Assembly (NCBI GenBank): GCA_019309685.1
Contig: JAFDFT010000088.1
Location: 1 to 7,951 of the forward strand
Direction of reading: 5' to 3'
Length of the DNA: 7,951 nt
Origin: Deltaproteobacteria bacterium
GTDB taxonomy: Bacteria; Desulfobacterota; Desulfobacteria; Desulfobacterales; JAABPS01
Shown: one piece after another, positions 1-6,280 of the stretch
Layout of the letters: each line of letters begins with the position of its first letter
Position numbering within the stretch: position 1 is the stretch's first letter
The notes under the pieces: generated by a model
The model's input: only the letters and a program-made list of their open reading frames with translations
What the model was told of the DNA's origin: nothing
The model's database searches: none
Translations under genes and position numbers: made by a program

Positions 1-69
1 TAATAAATAAATGATGAATGGAAACAAATTTATCGCTTATCCTCCATCGTTTTACAAGAAGTCATCCTT

Positions 70-1242
70 ATGAACCAAACAGAAAGACAACAATATCTCA
101 CAACTGAATTTTTCAAACGTTTTGGCCAGCTGCCCACGTTATTTAGCCGCGCGCCCGGGCGTGTGGATTTGATGGGCAGCCACACCGATTACAATCATGG
201 TTACGTTATGACCATGGCCATAGACCGCGATGCCTGGATTGCCGCACGCCCCCGCACCGACAGGCAGATATCTATTGCCTCCCTTAACATGGATGGAAGC
301 TCCACCTTCTTGCTGGATGACATAACTCACGATAATGCGGTGCCGTGGACAAACTACGTGCGCGGCGTAGCTGACGTACTGCAAATCGCCGGCCACAACC
401 TGTCCGGTTTCGACGGCCTGATTCACAGCACAATCCCCTTTGGCAGCGGTCTAAGTTCATCAGCGGCGCTGGAGGTAGCGACGGCTACACTTTTTAAGTT
501 GTTCAATAACCTGGGGATTGATTCAGTCGGGCTGGCTCTTCTTTGTCAGCGAGCGGAAAATCAATTTGTGGGCGTGAATTGTGGCATTCTTGACCAGTAT
601 AGCTCTGCGCTGGGGCAGACCGGGCGGGCGCTGCTTTTGGATTGTCGCAACTTAACTACAGAAACGGTGGCTTTGCCTAAAAATTTTCAGGTTGTTATCT
701 GCGATACGCGAGCCAAACGAGCCCTGGTCCGCTCAGAATACGGCAAACGGCGGGCACAGTGCGAAGAAGGCGTCCGGCGGCTGGCCAAATTTTATCCCGG
801 TGTAACCGCACTGCGGGATGTATCGCCGGCACAGTTTGATGAACACGAAGCAGATTTGCCTGAGACTGTCGCTAAACGCTGCCGTTTTATCATCCAGGAA
901 AATCAGAGGGTGCTGGATTTGGCGAACGCGCTTTCAAATAATGATTTGTCCGCGCTAAAATCACTCACCGCCGATTCCTACCTGGGCGCCCGAGACCTGT
1001 ACCAGATCGGCTGCCCTGAAATGGAAGCGATGATGAAAGCCATGAACAGCGCTCCCAGCACAATCGGCGCTCGACAGGCTGGGGCCGGGTTTGGCGGCAG
1101 TATGGTGTCCTTAATTGACACATATTCTTTAAAACCGTTTACCAGGCACGTGCAAAAAGAATATACCGCTGCTACGGGCATCGAGCCAAAAGTATATCCT
1201 GTAAATTCGGTCGCGGGAGCGGGGCCAGTCGTGCCTGTATAA
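70..1242 (+). CDS. Galactokinase-family GHMP sugar kinase with altered sugar-binding signature
   Basis: This cytoplasmic kinase would phosphorylate the anomeric C1 hydroxyl of a sugar using ATP; galactokinase does this as the first step of the Leloir pathway. All three GHMP-kinase motifs are visible in 390 residues, a normal galactokinase length. Motif 1 is GRVDLMGSHTDYN at 30-42, the ATP loop PFGSGLSSSAAL is at 123-134, and the glycine-rich GARQAGAGFGGS is at 333-344. The catalytic base is probably Asp175 (CGILDQ), and Tyr224 of the SEY motif is kept. The odd point is Ser37, where galactokinases normally have Glu (GEHTDYN), a residue known to contact the sugar. The usual ESH.SLR stretch also reads DSYLGARD here. 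The substrate may therefore not be galactose, so no galK symbol is given. The ATG at 70 was chosen because it gives a typical N-terminus; no strong Shine-Dalgarno precedes it. G+C is clearly higher than in the neighbours, suggesting transfer. No other sugar genes are in view. Confidence 0.87.
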   Translation: MNQTERQQYLTTEFFKRFGQLPTLFSRAPGRVDLMGSHTDYNHGYVMTMAIDRDAWIAARPRTDRQISIASLNMDGSSTFLLDDITHDNAVPWTNYVRGVADVLQIAGHNLSGFDGLIHSTIPFGSGLSSSAALEVATATLFKLFNNLGIDSVGLALLCQRAENQFVGVNCGILDQYSSALGQTGRALLLDCRNLTTETVALPKNFQVVICDTRAKRALVRSEYGKRRAQCEEGVRRLAKFYPGVTALRDVSPAQFDEHEADLPETVAKRCRFIIQENQRVLDLANALSNNDLSALKSLTADSYLGARDLYQIGCPEMEAMMKAMNSAPSTIGARQAGAGFGGSMVSLIDTYSLKPFTRHVQKEYTAATGIEPKVYPVNSVAGAGPVVPV

Positions 1243-1295
1243 AATCTAATGCTGCTTGTGAATGCAATTTGTTCAAAAGTCTCCGTATTTCCTCT

Positions 1296-3839
1296 TTAAA
1301 TACCATTCAACTCAGCACATTTTATTATTCGTGACAGCTTAATTGCTTCTTCCGAAAGACCAAAAACTGACCTAAGAACCTCAGTTGGCCGGACAGTCTT
1401 TCCGGATTCGTTTAATATTTTCATTTTCAAAGCATTTTTTCCGGTAATTTCAATTGCAGGAACCATTTCTTTAAGTTCAATAGTCTTAATTTTTCCCTTT
1501 TTATTTGCACGTTCAACGATAAAAGAAACAGCCTGGAGAAAGTATGTCAGCTTCTTTTTATCGATTTCACCATCACCGATGACGATGTTATATTCAACTT
1601 CCTTTGGTTTTTGTACACTTTCCTTTTGAGGAGCCCACATACAATCGATAGCCTTTAAACCTTCCGGAAGATGTTTGTTCAGTCCATCAATAATTATTTC
1701 AGGAGAAATATCTTTGTTGGCAGTTAGGTAAAAGAATTCCCTTTCGCTTTCAATACCGATCGGGAGAGGATCATCAAATGAGACCTTGGGCATTGGGTGA
1801 AAACCCTGTGAAAACATAACCGGTATTTCAGCCCTTCTCAAGGCCCTGAATATGACTTTGGACATCTCTAAATGTCCATAATATTTGCCTTTTCCTGTTT
1901 TCGAGTAGAACACCTTAAACCGTTTTGCGCATACAGCGTTTAAATCATTGCCCTTATTTTGCAATGATTTAATTTCATCCGGTTTTGTATTAAAATCAAA
2001 GTATACCCTTGGTTCAATCGTATCGAAGTCACACACGCCGCAATGATTGCAATCACCCAGCCTGCAATCCATTGTTTTCTCTCCTTCAGCCGTCATTGAT
2101 AATTCTTTTAATAAAAAAGCCTTGTCTACTTTGCTATCCATATGATCCCATGGCAAGGGTTCTTCTACATTTCTTTTACGAGTCGTAAAATAATCGATAT
2201 CTATCCCTGAATCCGAGATTGCTTCCCGCCATAAATGAAAATCAAATGAATCAGACCATCCGTCAAATTTACATCCTTTTTCAAAAGCCTTTACCAGTAA
2301 CTTCGCAAGACGTCTATCTCCCCGGGAAAAAAGCCCTTCAATTAAACTGACTTCCGGATTCTGCCATTTTACATGTATTCCTTTAGAGTTAAGCCGTCTC
2401 TTGATCCATTCAATTTTATCTTTAGATTCCTTCAAAGAAATTTGCGGTTCCCATTGAAATGGCGTATGCGGTTTTGGAATAAACGTCGAAATGCTGACAT
2501 TGATATTTCCCTTACGATCATCAGGCCCTTTGATTTTCCTTAAGGATTTAACAAGATCAACAATTGCCTGAACATCTTCATCTGTCTCTGTCGGCAGCCC
2601 AATCATAAAATACAGCTTGATCAACTTCCATCCTAAACCAAACGCGCTCTGGACTGTCTCAAAAATCTCTTTTTCTGTAATATTTTTATTAATTATATCC
2701 CGCAAACGCTGACTTCCGGCTTCAGGCGCTATGGTAAACCCAGTTTTTCGGACCTTTTTAATCAGCTTCATAAGTTCAGGCGTTAGAGTCCCTGCCCGTA
2801 AAGACGGAAAAGAAACAGCAATTTTTTTTGATTCACAACTGTTCATCAGCCGCTCTAAAAGCGGCATAAGAGATCCGTAATCTCCAGAACTTAATGACAG
2901 CAGGGACAATTCTTCATATCCGGTTGTCTGTATCGATGTGTCAGTCAGCTTCAACAACTTCTGTGGCGATCTTTCGCGAACCGGCCGGTAAATCATCCCT
3001 GCCTGGCAAAACCGGCACCCCCTTGTACATCCCCTGGATAATTCTATTCGTAAGCGGTCATGCACAGGTCGTGCAAATGGAACAATAGGACTGTCAGGAA
3101 ACGTTACGGTCTCTAATTCGGGCACAATGGTTCTAGTTATTTTTTTATAGGAAGTGTATTTCGGCTCAAGTTTCTGAACTTTTAAGCCGTCTGGGCCCTT
3201 TTTATATTTTGCCGTAAAAAAAGCGGGAACATAGACACCTTGTGTCTTTGATATCTCTTCTAAGAAATGTTCTTTTTTTCCACCTGCCTTGTTTTTCCAT
3301 TCCATCCAGGTTCTTGATATCTCCAGAATCACATTTTCACCATCACCAATGACCATAGCGTCAAAAAAATCAGCGACAGGCTCCGGGTTACATGTGCACG
3401 GCCCCCCTGCAATGATGATCGGGTGTGATGAGTTTCTTTTTTTTGATAAAAAGGGGATTTTCGCAAGATCTAACAGGTTAATGACATTCGTAAAGTTCAG
3501 TTCGTAAAGCAGGCTGAAGCCAATGATATCAAAACTGTTTACAGGTATTGATGATTCTAAAGACGAAAGTGGTATATTGTATTTTCTAAGATACTCCTCC
3601 ATATCTTTAGCTGGCGCGTAGACTCTTTCAGCGGCAATGTCGTCACATTTATTTAAAATATCGTATAAAATCTGAATACCAAAATGGGACGTGCCTATTT
3701 CATACAAATCCGGAAACACCAGGGCCATGCTGAGCTTTACGCTGGAAAGATCTTTTTTAACCGCGTTCACCTCCGAGCCCAGATATCGGGTCGGCTGTTC
3801 AACGAGCGGCAAGAGGTCTTGAATGGTTTTTATTCTCAT
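1296..3839 (-). CDS. B12-binding-type radical SAM protein fused to a DUF2344 (radical SAM-linked) domain
   Basis: This is an 847-residue member of the uncharacterised family known as TIGR03960, with the partner domain TIGR03936/DUF2344 fused at its C-terminus. The N-terminal part (about 20-200) looks like the cobalamin-binding-like region of such enzymes (VFPDLYEIGTSHFG, IIIAGGP, VIGDGE). The radical SAM core follows (about 260-480). Its iron-sulfur motif CTRGCRFC supplies Cys271, Cys275 and Cys278, and FTIAPEAGSQRLR and IKLYFMIGLPTETDED are typical core strands. Residues about 590-605 hold a second cysteine group (C592, C597, C600, C603), perhaps a further metal or cluster site. The DUF2344 part (about 640-830) has the recognisable GHLEMSKVIFRALRRAEIP and FSQGFHPMPKVSF. 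In many bacteria the two parts are separate adjacent genes; here they are one frame. The reaction is unknown, though genomic association with ribonuclease E/G and ribosomal genes in other species suggests RNA or translation work (inference). It ends 53 bases from the convergent kinase gene. The start lacks a strong ribosome binding site. Confidence 0.93.
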   Translation of the reverse strand: MRIKTIQDLLPLVEQPTRYLGSEVNAVKKDLSSVKLSMALVFPDLYEIGTSHFGIQILYDILNKCDDIAAERVYAPAKDMEEYLRKYNIPLSSLESSIPVNSFDIIGFSLLYELNFTNVINLLDLAKIPFLSKKRNSSHPIIIAGGPCTCNPEPVADFFDAMVIGDGENVILEISRTWMEWKNKAGGKKEHFLEEISKTQGVYVPAFFTAKYKKGPDGLKVQKLEPKYTSYKKITRTIVPELETVTFPDSPIVPFARPVHDRLRIELSRGCTRGCRFCQAGMIYRPVRERSPQKLLKLTDTSIQTTGYEELSLLSLSSGDYGSLMPLLERLMNSCESKKIAVSFPSLRAGTLTPELMKLIKKVRKTGFTIAPEAGSQRLRDIINKNITEKEIFETVQSAFGLGWKLIKLYFMIGLPTETDEDVQAIVDLVKSLRKIKGPDDRKGNINVSISTFIPKPHTPFQWEPQISLKESKDKIEWIKRRLNSKGIHVKWQNPEVSLIEGLFSRGDRRLAKLLVKAFEKGCKFDGWSDSFDFHLWREAISDSGIDIDYFTTRKRNVEEPLPWDHMDSKVDKAFLLKELSMTAEGEKTMDCRLGDCNHCGVCDFDTIEPRVYFDFNTKPDEIKSLQNKGNDLNAVCAKRFKVFYSKTGKGKYYGHLEMSKVIFRALRRAEIPVMFSQGFHPMPKVSFDDPLPIGIESEREFFYLTANKDISPEIIIDGLNKHLPEGLKAIDCMWAPQKESVQKPKEVEYNIVIGDGEIDKKKLTYFLQAVSFIVERANKKGKIKTIELKEMVPAIEITGKNALKMKILNESGKTVRPTEVLRSVFGLSEEAIKLSRIIKCAELNGI

Positions 3840-3893
3840 GCTATAGCTATTACTTATAAATAACGGTTATTAATCTTATCTTTGATCGTTTTA

Positions 3894-4029
3894 TAAAAAG
3901 TCCGGATGACAAAGCGAAAAGTTCAAGTTCAAAGCGGTGCAAATACCGAGGAATGCGGCGTACTTATAGTACGCTGCAGTAACGAGGGATAAAGCGCAAC
4001 GCTGAAATTGGACTTTTTAAGAAGTCATC
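3894..4029. repeat. MITE-like palindromic intergenic element
   Basis: A non-coding element fills most of the gap between two divergent genes. Its ends are a perfect 10-base inverted repeat, TAAAAAGTCC (3894-3903) and GGACTTTTTA (4010-4019). GATGAC just inside the left end (3905-3910) is matched by GTCATC just outside the right end (4024-4029). The centre is a strong hairpin: an 11-base stem, 3954-3964 against 3968-3978, with a TAT loop and one G-T pair. The arms between are loosely self-complementary, so most of the 126-base core could fold back on itself. AAAGCG recurs at 3911, 3931 and 3991. It codes for nothing obvious. The shape fits a miniature inverted-repeat element, or a structured RNA or bidirectional terminator, since both ends carry outward T runs. 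Only one full copy is in the window, so repeat status is inferred. Confidence 0.6.
3954..3978. other. Central hairpin of the intergenic element
   Basis: TGCGGCGTACT and AGTACGCTGCA pair over 11 positions, with a TAT loop and a single G-T mismatch. It is the most stable-looking hairpin seen in the window. It is not followed by a T run, so it is not a standard terminator by itself. Confidence 0.65.
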
Positions 4030-4061
4030 ATGAAAAACTCGTATAGGTATCAAATAAACCA

Positions 4062-5432
4062 ATGATATACAAGAAATTCATCCCAAGCCCGGCTATCTTA
4101 TTCCTATTTTTAATCTTTTTTCTTTTTAATACCATAGCATACGGAGAACAAACCGAATACATACGGGAAAGCCCGGTGGTAAGGGCTGTTCGAAAAATAA
4201 GCCCCGCGGTGGTAAATATCAGTTCTGAGCGAATGGTTCGCCGGCGCTCTCACCCTTTTTCCGCATTTCGAAACGATCCTTTTTTTGACTCATTCTTTAA
4301 GGATTTTTTTGAGCCGGGATTTGAGCGCCAGCAAAAAAAAACAAGCCTCGGTTCGGGTGTCATTATCGATGGAAAGCGCGGGTTCATTCTTACAAATGCC
4401 CATGTCATTTCAAAGGCTGGAACCATAACCATTGTATTAAAGGACGAACGAGAGTTTACGGCTGAAATTGTAGGCGCCGATCCGGACTCAGATCTTGCAG
4501 TATTAAAAATAACCTCCAAAAACTCCCTGCCGTCAATTGCCATGGGATCATCCAGCGATCTTATGATAGGTGAAACCGTTATCGCCATAGGAAATCCCTT
4601 TGGTTTCTCTAACACTGTCACAACCGGAGTCATCAGCTCAACCAGCAGAAGCTTGAGGGTTGATGATATGGTCTATCAGGACTTTATTCAAACAGACGCA
4701 TCTATTAACCCCGGAAACAGCGGCGGTCCGCTGCTAAATATTAATGGTGATCTAATAGGCATAAATACAGCCATATACGCGAAAGCCCAGGGGATTGGTT
4801 TTGCCATACCCATCAACAAGGCTAAAAGAATCATTTCAACTCTTATCCGATATGGAGAGGTTGTTGATCCATGGATCGGTATCAATGTTCAGGACACTAA
4901 CCCGGATGTTGCCCGGTATTTAGGGGTTAAAGAAAATAGCGGTGTTCTGGTTAAAACAGTTGAAACCAAAAGTCCCTCGCAAAAAGCCGGTATTCATGAA
5001 GGCGATATCATTTTATCTATTGGAAAAAGAAAAGTACGTTCTATAGGAGAATTTCGTTCCGCAATGAGGGGGTTCTCCGCCGGTAATAAAATAAACATTC
5101 GCTTATTAAGAAATAATCGGCGTAAAACGGTTTCTGTAAAAGCCGCTGTTTTTCCAGATAAGCGCGCCATGAGCCTGGCCTATAGTCTTCTTGGTGTAAA
5201 AGTTAATGTTTTTAATAATAAAAGCGGTGTGGTTATCACCGAGATTAATCGGCGATCTTACCTGGCCGGAATCGGTGCCGCAAAAGGTGATATTATCCTC
5301 CGTGTAAATGAAATTCCCATTAATAATAAAAAGGATTTCAAAAAAGCGATAATCAAATATCGCTACAAGTCATCAGTTATTATTCTCCTCCAGCGAGATA
5401 ACCATGCTTATAATATTACAGTAAAACTTTAA
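4062..5432 (+). CDS. degP: Periplasmic Do/HtrA serine protease (DegP-like) with two PDZ domains
   Basis: This envelope protease and chaperone degrades or refolds misfolded periplasmic proteins. The 456-residue product has an N-terminal signal peptide: charged MIYKK, then a hydrophobic stretch about 10-26, with probable cleavage after AYG at 28. The trypsin-like domain carries the full triad: His114 in TNAHVI, Asp144 in DSDLAVLKI and Ser220 in NPGNSGGPL. PDZ1 lies about 268-360 (GVLVKTVE, SPSQKAGIHEGDIILSI) and PDZ2 about 375-456 (SGVVITEI, GAAKGDIILRVNEIPI). Length and order match DegP/DegQ/MucD proteins, and the degP symbol marks the family, not orthology within it. The Phe-rich stretch about 65-88 fits the LA loop of this family. 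The start at 4062 gives a sensible signal peptide but has no clear Shine-Dalgarno, and an 11-codon frame ends on it with an ATGA overlap. The palindromic element ends about 32 bases upstream, so any promoter lies within or beyond that element. Confidence 0.95.
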   Translation: MIYKKFIPSPAILFLFLIFFLFNTIAYGEQTEYIRESPVVRAVRKISPAVVNISSERMVRRRSHPFSAFRNDPFFDSFFKDFFEPGFERQQKKTSLGSGVIIDGKRGFILTNAHVISKAGTITIVLKDEREFTAEIVGADPDSDLAVLKITSKNSLPSIAMGSSSDLMIGETVIAIGNPFGFSNTVTTGVISSTSRSLRVDDMVYQDFIQTDASINPGNSGGPLLNINGDLIGINTAIYAKAQGIGFAIPINKAKRIISTLIRYGEVVDPWIGINVQDTNPDVARYLGVKENSGVLVKTVETKSPSQKAGIHEGDIILSIGKRKVRSIGEFRSAMRGFSAGNKINIRLLRNNRRKTVSVKAAVFPDKRAMSLAYSLLGVKVNVFNNKSGVVITEINRRSYLAGIGAAKGDIILRVNEIPINNKKDFKKAIIKYRYKSSVIILLQRDNHAYNITVKL

Positions 5433-5467
5433 GCTTCAAATTTTTTGTTCCACCTGTTTAAAGCGTC

Positions 5468-5472
5468 AGGAG
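5468..5472 (+). promoter_or_regulatory. Ribosome binding site of the broken HD gene
   Basis: AGGAG lies seven bases before a TTG codon at 5480. It is the clearest Shine-Dalgarno sequence in the window and fixes the start of the following reading frame at TTG, not at any later ATG. It sits about 35 bases after the protease stop codon, so the two genes may share a transcript. Confidence 0.65.
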
Positions 5473-5479
5473 AAGTAAT

Positions 5480-6063
5480 TTGAGTATTCCATTTAATTCG
5501 ATCAAAGACTTTTTGCTCGAACTTGATTCTCTAAAAGCCATTAAAAAAAAACGTATATCAATGGAGGAGAACGGCTTGAAAATTTCGCTGAACACTCTTG
5601 GCATCTAGCGATTTCATGCTGGTTATTTTCTAAACAGTTGGATAGAGACTACGATCTGAAAAAACTTATTAAATTTGCTTTAATTCATGATCTCGGCGAA
5701 ATTGATGCTGGAGACACCTTTCTATATGATACTAATCGCAAAAGTGCTGCAACTCTTGAAAGGGTATGTGTCGAACGTTTATCAAACACTGATGGAAATA
5801 CAATTGAAGATTTAGTTAGCCTATGGGATGAGCAAGAACTTGGCACTTCAAAAGAGGCAAAGCTTTTGAAGATAGTAGATAGGTTGCTACCATTTATGCA
5901 TAATCTTTCAAGTAAAGGTCGGGCGTGGAAGGATAATAATATTTGTAAAAGCCAGGTGGTTTCTGCGCATCTTTTTATCGAAAATGAATAGCCAGAACTA
6001 TACTCATGGTTTAAATTACAATTATCATATGCTGTGGAGCAAGGCTGGTTGAAAGACTCTTAA
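5480..6063 (+). pseudogene. Broken HD-domain phosphohydrolase (HD_3 / YfbR-HDDC2-like 5'-nucleotidase), frameshift plus in-frame stop
   Basis: Intact relatives are metal-dependent phosphohydrolases of about 190-200 residues; YfbR and HDDC2 are 5'-deoxynucleotidases. Joining two frames here rebuilds nearly the whole protein. From TTG 5480 the first frame reads MSIPFNSIKDFLLELDSLKA and reaches a run of nine A (5543-5551). Unshifted, it ends at TAG 5606-5608. Stepping back one base at the run continues as KTYINGGERLENFAEHSWHLA, then ALIHDLGEIDAGDTFLYD, with the HD metal ligands: His of EHS at 5593-5595 and His-Asp at 5686-5691. This frame stops at TAG 5989-5991. The codons after it read PELYSWFKLQLSYAVEQGW up to TAA 6061-6063, which resembles the usual end of this family. 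The gene thus has two lesions in about 194 codons. The open stretch from the TTG at 5638 lacks the first HD histidine and is not a real gene start. Sequencing error or recoding at the A run are alternatives for the first lesion. Confidence 0.87.
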
Positions 6064-6280
6064 TAAACAAACCATGCGGAGCAATATTCACTATACTCCA
6101 AACGCCCTCGTAGTTGGGTGTTATATATACCTTTTCGTCTATTAAATATTTATCAACAATCAATATATCGTATACCAATGTGTTTTTCACAAAATATGCA
6201 ATATCAGAACAACTATGAGCAATCAAGGTTACCATCTATTATTCATTTTATAAACATTACTAATATTTATCTTACTGTTT
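6064..6280. other. AT-rich gene-free gap before asnS
   Basis: No supported gene lies in these 217 bases. A minus-strand open frame crosses most of them (6011-6235) but runs into the tail of the HD pseudogene and resembles no family I recognise. The promoter of the following tRNA synthetase gene should lie here, but no clear -35/-10 pair stands out. No strong ribosome binding site precedes the ATG at 6281. Confidence 0.5.

Noticed and set aside
139..426. Minus-strand open frame inside the kinase gene
   Set aside because: It lies wholly within a well-supported gene on the other strand and shows no recognisable family.
1243..1295. Terminator between the convergent kinase and radical SAM genes
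   Set aside because: I looked for a shared hairpin with T runs in these 53 bases and found no convincing stem.
4250..4633. Minus-strand open frame of 127 codons inside the protease gene
   Set aside because: It is antisense to the catalytic domain, whose triad and motifs are clear. It has no independent support.
5638..5991. A free-standing 117-codon gene starting at TTG 5638
   Set aside because: The frame is open well upstream of this TTG and there encodes the first HD histidine (EHSWH). The true start is the TTG at 5480 with AGGAG, so this is only part of the broken gene.
6011..6235. Minus-strand open frame of 74 codons between the HD pseudogene and asnS
   Set aside because: It overlaps the conserved-looking tail of the HD gene, lies in AT-rich sequence, has no ribosome binding site that I can see, and resembles no family I recognise. 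Part of it reads protein-like, so a gene fragment is not fully excluded.
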